Below, piece after piece: positions 34,263 to 46,139 of a DNA stretch of 64,000 nt; within the stretch, counting starts at the first letter, position 1, and every line of letters starts with the position of its first letter. This DNA is from Apoda limacodes (taxonomy: Eukaryota; Arthropoda; Insecta; Lepidoptera; Limacodidae). The stretch lies in NCBI GenBank assembly GCA_946406115.1, contig OX291548.1, positions 10,900,373 to 10,964,372 of the forward strand. Reading direction: 5' to 3'. A model generated the notes under the pieces. That model did no database searches, was not told where the DNA came from, and saw only the letters and a list, made by a program, of their open reading frames with translations. Made by a program: the position numbers and the translations under genes.

Positions 34263-37200
34263 TACAGAAGCGAGCTAATCCCTTAAAAGATATTTTTACA
34301 GCAAAAGCAAGTGTGTAGAAAATACTAAGATTGTAGAGAGACTGAAACAGGTAGGTTACTAAACAACAAAAACAAGACGCAAAGTTACGGTCATTAACTT
34401 ACTTGTTATAGGACCCAGTAGAATCAAAGAAATCAACAAATAGCGGGTTTCTGTGTGTCTACGTCTAATACATTTACTTTCAATATTAAGAAACTGTAAT
34501 TACTATGCAATTGTCGATATGTGTACGAATTTTGTATTATATTGCTGTAGTCGTAATAGTTTTTATGAATAACGTGACTATATGACATATGCACGGATGT
34601 AATAGCAACCAAATAATTTAGATGCGCATCTACGTAAAAAAAAAAAATTATATGTTTTAGTAAATTTAATACTGGCGGAAATAATATATAGACAATTCTA
34701 TAACTTCTTTACACTTTCTGTAATACAATTCTTAATGCAATCATTATTACGTCATAAAAATGACAAAATGGAATGTAAGCTCGCATGTGGCTTACACGAT
34801 GATATTGCTGTAAAGTTGGTAGTAAAAAGTTGCAAGGTTGGCAGTAAAAAGTTGTAAGACATAGTGCCAACATTGCTATGATCTCAATGTTGGTATAAGA
34901 TAGTGCTCTCACGCCTGGTCCATTCATCTCGAGCATTTATCGGTGCGAGGCGGATGTGACGACACTTTTCAATAAGAATCTTGATCTGAGTTTTCCTCAT
35001 GGGCTTATCAATGTTGATTCAATGCATCTTTGAAGCTCGATTTTATTGAATAACATTTTCTTTATAGCGCCGTAATCTTAATAGAGACCACCACTGCCGT
35101 TGGCGACCTTTAATTTACGTAGTTTTTTTTTTTTGTATATAATTGGACAGCAACAAAAACAAATAAATTAAAAAAACAAAATTAAACCAGACTGTGGAAA
35201 AACGTACTGAAAAAATTAATTAGCTCAAAAACCCTTTTCTTGATTTCGGGATTCATAAACAATTTACTAAATTCAAATTAACACAAGACATGGTACTGGT
35301 GTTTTTTTCGGGTCGTTTATCATGATTACGATGTCGAAAAAGGTCCTCAAGGTACTTCGGGACCATGACGTACAGGTCATGAAAATCATCTCCGTGGCAT
35401 TACTTTAATTTTACTATTAGTAGAACAAAACGTATCTACGTCCAGCACTTACTTTGTTTTACAAAAACGCCATTTTATGGGCCAAGAAAAACCGATACAT
35501 ACCACATTTGTAATTTTATTAAATGTGGTATGCTTAATAACTTATGTCCAAGGCAACACAAATTATCTACCTTATACATACATACAAAACTATTGAGAGT
35601 TATAACCCTGACTCCTGCCGTAATTGGGTAACAAAATAAGGATTTGAAGTATCTTATAACAATTATGTAAATATAAAACTTAGTTTCAAAAAAATAAAAT
35701 AATGTTTTCTTACCATCATAGACTTAAATTTGCAGTTTTCTTATTACCTATTTATTTTTGAAGCAAATTTTAATAAGTTTTATAAAAAAAACGAATTTTG
35801 TCCTAAATAACAATTTTAGAGCCGCTTTTATGAGCCCTTTCAGATTTCTTTATCTTAATAAACATTTCTTTTTATATTTTGAATCGTCTGAAAAGGTAAG
35901 ACAAGAAAAAAAAATAGGGTTATAAAGTTGTAACCATCTAAATGACATTTCCAGTGCGTATCTGATTTTTCTTATATTTATACAGCCTAATTAGTAACAA
36001 AGTTTTTTACTACAACCACAAAGCTGACCGGTACTAATCATCAAAATCATGTTCAGAAGAAATTTTATCTTAACATGTTTCCTCTTAGATAAAATTTAAA
36101 TTTGAGACTATAAAATATCATGTTAGGATATAAAATCGTTATTTTATTATGCTATCAATCTTGTAGGTCGGCATGTTAAAGTTCTCGTATATCCGAAAGC
36201 CAGGGAAGTAGTGATGTGTTGCAAATATCTGACTAGCTTTTTAAAAAGTGCGTGTTGTACACTAGCTTTATATTTGCGACATTTGGATTTTAGAAATACG
36301 TTTTCTACGAAGAGTAAATTAAGGATATCAAACGGCGGCGCTAGTGGGCTGTAAGAGGGCCCTTAATACCTTTTCCTTTCTTTCCTTCTGAATAGATATA
36401 ACGCCAAAAGCGATGCTTTATTTTTTGAAACCTATCAACCTATCTTTTAATATAATCATTTACTTGATACGTAATAAATATTTTGACGTCGCTTACACCA
36501 CATCCTTTGATCCCACAACTTTATCTTCGACCACACCAATTTTAATAGATTAATAATTGATAGATACGAATATGTATTTTATCATCGTCGTAGATGATTA
36601 TTTTATCTTATCTGATTTTCTGTCACGACTGTGTGACTGTCAAATCATTTGAATAAGGATCTATAGGATCACTTAACATTATTTTATCGGTTGTTTTTAT
36701 TAAGGCTACGATATAGGCATTAAAAAGTCTCCTAACAAAAACGTATTTACAAGTTTAGTCCGAATTTTTTTTAGCAAAATCTGATTTGAATTTGCTGTCT
36801 TGTTTTTTATTGGTATCGTTTTACAAAATATTATTGATAATTTGTGTTACAATGAATTTAAGTAATTTAATGTATGTAATAATTTTTGTTTTTATATTTA
36901 TTTGTCTTTGTGTTTATAATATACATCTATAGGAATCTATATGTGTAAGTATGTGTTAATGTATATGTGTTATGTAAATTGGTTATTATATAATTTTATT
37001 GTTTTTCATGAAGCGACCTTTCTAATGTTGCACCACCATTTGGTTTTTCATTTTTACTCATGATTAACTGGCAGATTATGCCCTTTGGCATTTAGATCAT
37101 CATTTCTACAAGTTTGCAATAAAGATTGTTAAAAAAAATAGTTTTGCTAAAAAATGTGTGTTGATCATCGTTTCAACTTTTTTTAGGGTATATTGCATTT

Positions 37201-37470
37201 TCTTATACTGGAAGCAAATTAAATAATAACAATAGTTGTTATCTAGTGCACTGACTATGAGTTGTAGTATAAAGTAAAAAAATGTGACTACAAAACGTTG
37301 AAATCGTTAAATTCAATACAAAAAATGAAAATTTTTTAGACTTCAGTACAGTAAAAATTACTTAAGAAGTATATTACAAATACATGTAATGTACAAGTAT
37401 GACATCGTGAAATAATTTTAGTACATTTACATGAACATAGTTAGTAGCACAGAAATTAGCTTTCCAACCC
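34263..37470. other. Mostly unique A+T-rich DNA
   Basis: No gene seen. A 25-bp-like doublet (GTTGGTAGTAAAAAGTTGCAAG / GTTGGCAGTAAAAAGTTGTAAG) lies at 34815-34858. Microsatellite-like A/T runs are frequent. A 75-codon minus-strand ORF at 34709-34936 overlaps that repeat and is not supported. Confidence 0.45.
35498..35532. other. Perfect 12-bp hairpin
   Basis: CATACCACATTT (35498-35509) and AAATGTGGTATG (35521-35532) are exactly inverted around an 11-nt A+T-rich loop. Function unknown. Confidence 0.7.
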
Positions 37471-37509
37471 CTATCGTCATCTTAAGGGAGGCATAAAGCA
37501 GCTACTCTC

Positions 37510-37625
37510 TCCCTCGCAGCCTATGTGGTAGTGTGGGTTCTGGTACCCATAACACAAGCTTTGCTTACTTTGGGGCCAGATGGCGCTGTGTGTAATGTCC
37601 AAAAATATTTATCATTATTATTATT
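37510..37625 (+). mobile_element. SINE tail fragment
   Basis: GTTCTGGTACCCATAACACAA, GCTTTGCTTACTTTGGGGCC and AGATGGCGCTGTGTGTAATG match the 3' half of the SINE at 38-292. A TTATTATTATTATAA tail follows. The tRNA-like head is missing. Confidence 0.75.
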
Positions 37626-39281
37626 ATAACTAGCGCCGCCATTTTTTATATTCTCTTTTTCGAAATCAAATTTTCAAATAGTTTAAGTACTGACATATAG
37701 AAATAATGCATTAATCAAACGATATCAATCGAACGTTTTATATTATTTCTGGAATAAAATTATGCCTAAGTTTAAATTATCATTTTTTCCTAAAAGTCTT
37801 TATTCCTTTATTATGCAATCTACTATTCTAGCCTATGTTTTAATAATAAACGAATGAAACCTTCTTTCCTTTTTAATATGCTAAAATAGTTTTGTAACTT
37901 CTACGATAAACATTAATTGCATAATTTTCGAATACAAAATACAAATAAAAGTTTTTACATTTTTCACAATACTTACCTCGTAAAAGAAAAAAAATGTTAT
38001 TCTAATATTTGGTGTTGAAAGTTTTGAAACGAAAGTGAAATGCTGTTGACATTTTGTAAACAGTAAAATGTTTGTTTTTGTACAAAAGGGTTAACTACAT
38101 GCCATCATGTAACATTATATTCTTTTTCCGGGCGTATACACTGAAGGGTCGCGATCAGGTCTATATTGACATCCGTACAAACATTTTTTTTTTCTAACGC
38201 TACTGGAATTTCGAAATATAAAACTAAAACTGGAATATAAAACTCGCGGCTCTACGCTCCTGGCTGCAGCCCACTCCAATTTTAAGACTTATTATATTAT
38301 TTAATAATCCTTTGTGAAGAAAAGTACTGTTTTGTTTTCACGCATTCATTGCGTGAATATACTTAAACAAGATAGTTTTAGTTAAAAATCCTACTTGGAA
38401 GTCAGTACCATGATGGGTGCAATGAGTATGTTTTGCGGCCTGCAAAGGTCTCGCTTTTTATCCATTTGGCACGACAATTACTTTGTTTGACATATCTGCA
38501 TACATCGACACATACATACGATGCCGATGGTCAAAGAATATTGGAATATTCTTTCACCTGGTGAAGTTGCTAAACTATTTCTGGACTAAGAAAAGGAGTG
38601 TTTTAAGTTTTTTTGTTTGTGTTTAAATCAAACAGACAAACGTCTGTCGCGTCACCACTATACCTTAGAATATATATGCAGTTACGATATGTACATACTT
38701 TTAGAATATTATACAAAATTCTACTCAACGTAAGACAGTATAAAAATTAAAAAATTTGCTACAGATTAAAGTATGCCCAATTTACATTAATATGTATTTA
38801 AATAATTATCATATGTTATTCAAGGAAACCTAATTTTAGATACATTACTGTTAAAGTAAAATATAATTAAAGTTATTTACATTTAAATACTAGCCCAAAT
38901 AAAATAATCTAAAATAGCAACAAAAATAATAAATTCTAATGCATAGGTGATTTACGTAAAAAAAAAACAACAAAGAAATCCTTTACCATATTCCGCAGAC
39001 GCTGGATATTTAAATTGTTAACGCAATCATAAAATCAAGAAAAAATAATAATATAATCGAATTTCTGCAAACAACAACCTTTCGCATTCCTTGGCTGATG
39101 CCACGCGACTGAAGACAGCAGTGAAGACCTCACAAAAACTCAAATGTCATTGCGCAAGCTTATAATAAGGCCCATTCACACGACTCCCTAGTCGATATTT
39201 TTTCAATGTCAAGTCGGGACAGCCATGCAATTTTGTACAAAAAACGGCAAAATCAATAATAGCACTGTGCACGTGTTACCG

Positions 39282-39728
39282 ATGGATTATAGATTATGTT
39301 TTCGAAGATTTTCTCAGCGCTTCGTGTCGAGCTTGGAGTCAGGTATGTCGTTTATAAGAACAGAAAAGATAGGAGTTGCCCATATTTAAATCATTGTTTT
39401 TATGATTCTCAAATTATGTATTGACTTAGTATGTCATTATAGTTATACCACTATATGTTATATGACTTTTACTACATTATGAATAATAATACATACTTAT
39501 TGTGTGTGTAATATTGGTCTTTTTCCAGTAATAGTGATTGAAACATATTGTTATGTTTTGACTCTCACGTATAGGAAATTTGATCCAATATCCATACCTC
39601 TAATATTTTCTCAACTACGGATTCTATTTTTCCGCAATATACAGAAAAATTGCACGCTTGGAGTCCTAAAACTTGGAACAGAACCTAAGATTCACGACAA
39701 GGGACTTAATTTATACCCCTGTGTATGA
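39282..39728 (+). CDS. Unidentified small spliced gene candidate (86 aa)
   Basis: I do not recognise the product. Exon 1 (39282-39342) starts ATG GAT TAT and reads MDYRLCFRRFSQRFVSSLES. It ends at GAGTCAG|GTATGT, a good 5' splice site. The 186-bp A+T-rich intron (39343-39528) ends GGTCTTTTTCCAG. Exon 2 (39529-39728) joins in phase 1 and stays open for 66 codons, with words such as IETYCYVLTLTYRKFDPISI, QLRILFFRN and GVLKLGTEPKIHDKG, to TGA at 39726-39728. Both exons are less A+T-rich than the intron, as expected of coding sequence. The 39060-39280 stretch is also GC-richer and could be 5' UTR or promoter. There is a possible hydrophobic middle but no clear signal peptide. The nearest AATAAA (39887) lies in a LINE-type tail, so the 3' end is unclear. 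Splice model by eye; chance or pseudogene remains possible. Confidence 0.35.
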
Positions 39729-39847
39729 GTGGGTTGATGTTAAACAACTTAAGTGCTAGTCAGCCTTGCGCATAGGGAGTTCCGTACTTAATAGACTCAC
39801 ATTTTTTTTTGGAAGGTGGGAGGGTTCAAAAAATAATATTTTATAAC

Positions 39848-39915
39848 TTTGACGATTCAAAAGTGATTGTAAAATCCTTATTTGAATAAACCATTTTGAC
39901 TTTGACTTTGACTTT
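39848..39915 (+). mobile_element. LINE-type 3' tail, (TTTGAC)n end
   Basis: GACGATTCAAAAGTGATTGT, CTTATTTGAATAAACCATTT and TGACTTTGACTTTGAC are the 3' end commonly seen on a lepidopteran non-LTR element, with the short TTTGAC repeats at the terminus. Only the last ~70 bp are present. Confidence 0.6.
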
Positions 39916-40051
39916 TGGGCCACAGCTGACAAACTAAACTATAAATTGTATTTCTTTACTACTTTTTTCAGTATTTCTCATTATTTATTAATTTTGAACT
40001 TTATTCCTTATCTAATTTAATGACACTTTACGCAGGATAAGAATAATAAAA

Positions 40052-40466
40052 AAAACCGACAACGTGAGAGTCGGACTCGCGCACGAATTATCTATTAAAA
40101 AGGGCAAAAAAATAATGTTTGTTGTATGGGAGCCCTCCTTAAATATTTGTTTTATTTTAATTTAATTATTTATTTTTAAAATGAATATATTACTAAATGT
40201 TCTGTGAATATCTTTAGCGTCTACCTGTTGCCGTTCAATATAGAGTAAAAATGAGCAAAAAAATCACGTTTGTTGTATGGAAGCCCCCTAAAATATTTAT
40301 TTTATTCTGTTTTTTAGTATTTGTTGTTATAACGGCAACAGAATACATCATCTGTGAAAATTCAAACTGTCTAACAATCACGGTTCATTAGATACAGCCT
40401 GGTAACAAACGGACAGACGGACAGTGAAGTCTTAGTAATAGGGTCCCGTTTTACCCTTTGGTAAAG
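40052..40466 (+). repeat. Complete copy, GGGTTCCGTACC-family repeat
   Basis: The head GTGAGAGTCGGACTCGCGCA is followed by GTTGTATGGGAGCCCTCCTT, a second TTGTATGGAAGCCCCCTAAA block, ATACATCATCTGTGAAAATT, CACGGTTCATTAGATACAGC, ACGGACAGACGGACAGTGAA and GGGTCCCGTTTTACCCTTTG. It lacks the first GGGTTCC box after the head (deleted between 40087 and 40097) compared with 25.9 kb. Confidence 0.78.
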
Positions 40467-41984
40467 AAATCAGCTTTTTTTAGATGTCTGACTGGCGTCT
40501 CTTTTCAATTTCCTCATATTACGTATTCCTTAACCAATTATTTTGATTTGGCATATTTATTTACATATTTAATTAATTTTAAAGTTTGGTATTTTAATAT
40601 TGGTAGTTTTTACGACTTAAGACTCTCTACATCACTTTTGTTCTCTACCCAAAATTGTAACTACCTACACCGAAATTCTATACAATTATAACAGGCAAAT
40701 TGTAACTGTCTTCTCACAGAACTTTAATGTTGTGTTTCTTTTATGAAAACTTTTCAAAAGCGGGTGTTTTTTGTATCGATTCGGGGTCTTTTATGGAGGA
40801 ATAAAAAACAGTTATAGCATCGAGATATTGAGCACAGATAGGTGTCTTTATTGTGTAATAAATAGGTCAGCAGAGTAGCAAATCTACAAATTCGTATAAT
40901 TAGGCTTTCGGCGGAAGATATTAAAGGAAAATTTATTGCTTTCTAATGAATTCACTATTATTGAGGTCTGTGACTGAAGTGAATCGAATGTTTTAACTTA
41001 AAAATAGAAAATACATTTTTTCATGTCATAACCTCGAAATAGTCTTAACTACTTAAAGTATGTTTGTTTTAAGTATTGATAATAATTATTTCATTCATCT
41101 AACCAAGTAGGTGGGCAGTTTTTTGAGAAATATTAAATTAATTGGGCGTAGGAATTTTAATAAAATTGGAATTTACTAAAATTAATTGATTTATTTTAAC
41201 ATTGTTCTCTTGTGTTGATATAGCTATGTTTGCAACTGTCGCGAAATAAGGGTAATTTTAATTTGAGCAACACTATTCTTACTTCGTTCGTAACGAAATA
41301 GCATGGCGAATACTAAAATATCAATTCTGTGTAATTGCGTACACGATTTTATACTAGGACTAAGATAATTAAACTTATACATAATATGGAATGCTTAATA
41401 ATGAACATGATAGATGTATACCAGTTTATTTGCACATTCTAATAATCAATGTATGACGTTTTTGTTCATTTGTATGTTCTAGTAGTGGTTCCGCTCCTAA
41501 GAAATAAAAAAACCGTCTTCAAATATCCTTTAAATTTTTTTTTTTCTTTAAAGTAAAGCATTGGCATCATATATTCACTATAATAAAAACACTTAACCAA
41601 GTGTTTTATTGGAACGTTGAAATCTGGTTAATAAACCCTTTTTTTTTAAAAAAAATCTTTTTTATAAATTAATGAATTTATAATCAAAACTTAACTTGTT
41701 ATATTTAGGTAGGTACCTATTTATATTTTGCTCACCGTATACTTTTTTATATCTACGTACTTCACCTAATTATTTATAAATAAAATAAAAACAAATTAAC
41801 CTTTTAACTACTATTTTAATTAAGAATTCTCGAACACTATTTACTATGAGAAAATGTTGTGTATTTCAATGACATTCCATTTAAAATAGCGGTCTTTTAC
41901 AAATTATCTGGCTTAAAGACTGGTATAATGTAGGTGGAACAGAACAATTAACAATAGTGGTCACAATAAAGGTTTTGTTTACAG

Positions 41985-42103
41985 TTACAGTAATTACGGG
42001 AAATATCATAAACATCTCTGAGTCCGGCTCTTGCTTGGCTCAAGGATATACTGTTTTACAATCCAACTTGAGTGTTTGCAATGCCACTAAATGTCTTTTT
42101 CCT
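41985..42103 (+). other. Candidate internal coding exon, Cys-containing
   Basis: GGTTTTGTTTACAG (ends 41984) is an acceptor-like site, and after 119 nt GT at 42104 starts GTGAGA, a donor-like site with a weak exon side (TTTCCT). After two leading bases, 39 codons are open, reading ISESGSCLAQGYTVL then QSNLSVCNATKCLFP. The composition is polar with three Cys (spacing C-X14-C-X4-C), which could suit a secreted domain. The frame continues to a stop at 42172 if not spliced. No matching exon is identified. Confidence 0.25.
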
Positions 42104-42509
42104 GTGAGATTTTTTTGCATTTATTCATTCACCTACTTCTTGAGAAATAATAGCACTTTAATGAAAATATAAATTGTTTAACTATCTTGATAGAAAGGTA
42201 TTTTTTTAAGTGATGTGATCTTGGCGTTTTGTCATAGTGCTAAATCTGTAAATCACTTTATTCCTAATATTGTGAAAACAAAAAGCGTAGGTGTATTGCA
42301 AAAAAAGTTAGTGTGTACAAACCGGTAAACACGTAAAATTCCATTGGTACAAAATACGGAAAGTTTCAAGATATAATTTTATTGTATTAATAATTTCTGT
42401 GCAGTATTTAACAAATCTACTTTTAATCGTAGGTAAAATTGATTACGTTGTGCAATATTTTATTGTATACATGTGTATAAATTATCTTAAGTGTTATCAT
42501 TTCATGATT

Positions 42510-42860
42510 TTTAGGGTTCCGTACCCAAAGGGTAATTAGCAGAACTCTATTACTAAGACTTCGCTGTCCGTTCGTCCGTCTGTCACCAGGCTGTATCTCA
42601 TGAACCGTGATAATTAGACTGTTGAAATTTTTAGAGAAGATGTATTTCTGTTGCAGCTATAACAACAAATACTAAAAAACAGAATAAAATTAATATTTAA
42701 GGGGGCTCCCATGCAACAAACGTGATTTTTATGTTCATTTTTGCACGATATTGATAACGGCAACAGGTAGATGCTTAAAATATTCACAGAATATTTAGTT
42801 ACATATTCACTTTAAAAATAAAAAGTAATACTTGGCAAATTTCTAAATATAGTATGGTTC
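42510..42860 (-). repeat. GGGTTCCGTACC-family repeat, reverse orientation
   Basis: TTAGGGTTCCGTACCCAAAG opens the plus strand, then CTTCGCTGTCCGTTCGTCCG, CACCAGGCTGTATCTCATGA, GAAGATGTATTTCTGTTGCA and GGGGGCTCCCATGCAACAAA. It is the inverse of the 25.9 kb copy, but its 'AGTCGGACTCGCGC' head is replaced by unrelated sequence after about 42860. Confidence 0.78.
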
Positions 42861-42921
42861 CCATTTTCTGAATTTTGGTTTAAAAATAAAACACAACACA
42901 AACTTAAGATTTATTTGTTAG

Positions 42922-43170
42922 TTACAAACTAGGGGCTAGCGCCATATCGATTAAATTAAATAACCAAACAAAAATAGGCAACAACTGGCAACTAGTGAGC
43001 GACTTTTTACTTTGTTCAGTTAATAAAGCCAACTTTTTAGTGCCGTTGACACCAGTAATGATTTTGAGATGATTTTCGTGTGCTGAATAAGTCAACTGTG
43101 CGTGTGTCGCATGTCGCATCAATGCAGCGAGGAGCAATGCGCGGGCGCAGTGTGGAATAACAATAATCAT
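42922..43170 (-). CDS. Small unidentified ORF with signal-like N-terminus (82 aa)
   Basis: It starts at a true ATG (43170) and begins MIIVIPHCARALLLAALMRH, a hydrophobic stretch that could act as a secretion signal ending near ATHAQL. The rest is mixed polar, with a second hydrophobic run LLPIFVWLFNLIDM near the C terminus. TAA at 42924-42922 is followed about 8 nt later by AATAAA on the same strand. The sequence upstream of the ATG (43170-43235) is GC-rich for this window, as a 5' UTR or promoter could be. No family is recognised, and the downstream flank is a dispersed repeat. Unproven. Confidence 0.22.
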   Translation of the reverse strand: MIIVIPHCARALLLAALMRHATHAQLTYSAHENHLKIITGVNGTKKLALLTEQSKKSLTSCQLLPIFVWLFNLIDMALAPSL

Positions 43171-43443
43171 GAATGAATTGTAATGGCGGCGGGTGGTTTA
43201 ATTGACGCGAGCCGAGCTAAACCTGTCTTTAGTACAATTGAGATGGAAACAGGAGAGTATCGATATCGATAAAACAATATTTTTATAGTACCCTTGCATA
43301 CTCTAGTAAGCGAAGCAAACATTGTGCAATCACTATAACTATTTACTGAAGCTAATCAATCGTTTTTGTTTTTTGCTCAGCAATATATCTTTTTTTAATT
43401 AATAATTTGCTTGGTTTTAATTTAGTTTTTATAGTTATTTGTT

Positions 43444-43479
43444 TATATTTATCTTAATTATTGAATTAAGATAAATATA
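43444..43479. other. Perfect 16-bp-arm hairpin, 4-nt loop
   Basis: TTTATCTTAATT-type left arm (43444-43459) and its exact inverse (43464-43479) enclose ATTG. All-A+T stem apart from one C/G pair. It could form a cruciform; no other role is visible. Confidence 0.75.
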
Positions 43480-43812
43480 CTCCAAGTTTACAGGACATGC
43501 GTTGACCTAGTTCTCACAAAAACTGGTTTGATTTGAACAACTTACACATCAATATAAAAAATGTTTTTTTTTTTTTTGCTGTTTTTGGTCAATTGTGTAG
43601 AGCAAAACAAACAAAGCTTGTAATAGTAAATAATAAATAAAGAAAGATCTCTTAACACTAAGTTTTTGCTTACACACTAAGTGTGTATGTTGCATTAAGT
43701 AGGTCATCCTACTGTGGTGTCTGATAGCCTTTTTCACATTTCTCATTCGAGACAGGGAGTGATTGGTTACGTTTCCAGGAAAATATCAATCAGGTAAATG
43801 ATTGGAGTAGAA

Positions 43813-43830
43813 CTACTACTACTACTACTT
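43813..43830 (+). repeat. (ACT)n microsatellite
   Basis: About six tandem ACT units immediately 5' of the RT fragment. Confidence 0.8.
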
Positions 43831-43849
43831 CCTCGCGTAGGATACGGAA

Positions 43850-44520
43850 AATCGGGCAAGAATACACGATGGAAGGAACACCAATTACGCGCTTACACGA
43901 TACTGTAAAGGACCTTGGCTTATTGTTTAACGATAAGTTGAAGTTTAATAACCACATCTTATATATGTGTGGCAAGGCTAGAAAAAAATTAAATTGGGTA
44001 ATGAGGCAGGCAAGAGACTTTTCCAATCCTCATACGCTATCTGTTCTGTACAAAGCACATTTTATTAAAAACTTAATGCTATCGTCTGAAATCCACATGA
44101 GAGTACTTATATTCTCATGGTGGAAAGAGTTCAGAAAATGTTTCTTCGGTGTTTGTTTAAAAAACAATATGGATATTATCCGTATTTATATCCTTACCTT
44201 TTCATTACTGGTATGGTAGGATATATCACGCTAAAATTCAGACGTGATATGGAATTAGTTATGTACATAGTTAAGTTATTGAGAGGGAAAATTGTAGTAC
44301 CTTGTTTATTGGAACATATAAACATTTATGTCCCTGAAAATTATGCTAGAGCTCGGAGCCACAGAGTTTTCGGGGACGCGTATTCACATTTTAACGCATT
44401 GCGTGAAGCTCCTGCGGTCTCTGAACAATGTTCTCGGCCAAAACGCGGAATAAGATTTATTTAGCTTATCGGAATCCATATTTATTAAGGACGCACAGCA
44501 CTATCTAGAACAGTCTCTGT
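43850..44520 (+). mobile_element. Jockey-like LINE RT C-terminal region, one frameshift
   Basis: The first frame (to about 44100) reads HDTVKDLGLLFNDKLKFNNH and KARKKLNWVMRQARDFSNPH TLSVLYKAHF, the 'DLGVxFDxxLxFxxHI ... A.K.LGFi.R..RdF' block that follows the RT catalytic core. A frame change near 44090-44117 leads to VERVQKMFLRCLFKKQYGYY, then GKIVVPCLLEHINIYVPENY ARARSHRVF, ending at TAG 44462-44464. The catalytic YxDD core lies upstream and is not present. The copy is 5' truncated and frameshifted, so non-functional. It belongs to a different family from the 33 kb LINE. Confidence 0.85.
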
Positions 44521-44943
44521 AAGCGTAGTTTAAGGTATTTTGTGTAAGAACGTGTCATTGTTGTACAAATTGGCTAGTCTTTAAGGTATAATAACGCAAT
44601 TAATTAAATAAATATCTATTTATTTACGAAGAAGCTCCTAACAAATATTATACACAAAACCTGATTTATTTTAATCGATATTGAACCAATGTGTCTCATC
44701 ACTAAGACAACTAAACGAGGATATTCATTCAAGTACTGTCATTTAGTTACGTCAGTGAATTGTCATGAAGAAAGGTACCTAATCGAAGTCGTAAGATAAC
44801 GTTAAAATATTTATACTCTTGTGAAATGAAAAACTTATTGAATTCCTACAGTAAGATTTGATTTGCAAATACGCATGTTACCTTTGTTGTGTTCGTATCT
44901 ACGGTTTTTAATTTTTTTTAATAAGCTAGAGTACGCTTGTTTT

Positions 44944-45045
44944 TTTTTGTACCACTAAGGTGGCAAAAAACGTTGCGGTCTGCCTAAAGGTAAGCAGTCA
45001 CCGTAGTCTATGGACGCTTGCAACACCAGGGGTATCACTCGCTAT
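44944..45045 (-). mobile_element. LINE 3'-end fragment
   Basis: TTTTTTTGTACCACTAAGGT, GGCAAAAAACGTTGCGGTCT, GCCTAAAGGTAAGCAGTCAC and ACACCAGGGGTATCACTCGC are the reverse complement of the shared LINE 3' terminus, truncated at about 100 bp. The 112-codon ORF starting inside it (45010-45348) is incidental. Confidence 0.78.
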
Positions 45046-45069
45046 ATGACGTCAGGGACTTTAATGGAA

Positions 45070-45202
45070 ACTGTCTCGAACTATTCAGACTCTGGAATTC
45101 GAGAGCAAATTGTATGCCAGTACATACACGGGTTTCGAGAGATAGATCAGACTTCTATATATTTTTGTCTCGAATTCCAGGGTCCGAAAATCTTGACAGT
45201 TC
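45070..45202. repeat. Fold-back sequence with ~35-bp arms
   Basis: CTGGAATTCGAGA (45092-45104) is exactly inverted as TCTCGAATTCCAG (45168-45180). The outer parts ACTGTC (45070-45075) and GACAGT (45195-45200) also pair, with imperfect sequence between. The loop is 63 bp. It follows directly after a LINE 3' end. Confidence 0.65.
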
Positions 45203-45286
45203 CAAATAAGTGCCCATATTTGATGTCACATATTTTTCTATACAAAATACTCAATAAAAAGAGGATGTGGAGTGGCTCATTTAAAA

Positions 45287-45910
45287 ATCCGGCCAAGTGC
45301 ATGTCGGACTTCGCACACTTAGGGTTCCGTAAAAAATATAGAATATAAGCCGTCCGAAGTGCAGAATTATTCATAAGCAGAATGTAAGTGAATTCCTTCT
45401 GTGATACGCATTTGTCCGCAGAATCAAGTTGGTTATATAAGGAAAAATTAGGAAATTTTAAAGATAGAATCTGATTAATTGGTATTTTTTAGTAAAATAT
45501 ACATAATAAAAAACATTATAACCAAATTTTAAGATCATAAGTTAATGGATCGTCAAAAAATTCTAAAAAAAGCTGACTTTGGTGGCTTCTTATTCCTCTG
45601 TTTTCCAATATTTTAAAAACAAAAAAACAGTAATTATTTACTTAACGAGTTCTAAATGACGATATCCCACTCGATGGGGTATTTCCAAATTTAAGTTGCC
45701 CCCATTTAGCTATATTGGATCCCCCCTTATAAACATTTAAAAATATTTTTCGACAATTTATACGGCTTTGGGTAAACAAGGTGCTTATACTGTAAAAAAT
45801 TGATGACTGTAGCTCTAACTGTTTAGCTATAAAACTTTGTGACAGACGATAGACAGACGGACGCGTGAGGGCTCCGATTGGACCCTTCGAGTACGAAACC
45901 CTAAAAAAAT
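45287..45910 (+). repeat. Longer variant of the GGGTTCCGTACC-family repeat
   Basis: The head CCGGCCAAGTGCATGTCGGA and CTTAGGGTTCCGTAAAAAAT, and the terminus GACAGACGGACGCGTGAGGG with GAGTACGAAACCCTAAAAAA, match the family ends. The ~500-bp middle is different from the 25.9 kb copy, with a CCCCCATTTAGCTATATTGG block instead. So two subtypes share termini. Confidence 0.65.
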
Positions 45911-46139
45911 GGGAGGAGGGCTGTGTCAGTGCCTCATCCGCTTAACTTTGAAGATTTATAAATTTGATACCGCGATTAAATGGACTTGCGCACCGAGGGT
46001 TCCTAATACCTGGTCCTCGCAATTGACTGGTTTTTATTTTATTTTTTGTTTTTTTAGATAGCTTTTACCGTTTTTACGATAGAGCAAAAAAAAAATTTTC
46101 TTGTGTGGACCCCTTAAATTTTACAATCTGTTTTTTATT

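Noticed and set aside
45010..45348. 112-aa ORF
   Set aside because: It starts inside a LINE 3' UTR and crosses a fold-back and a dispersed repeat, so it is incidental.
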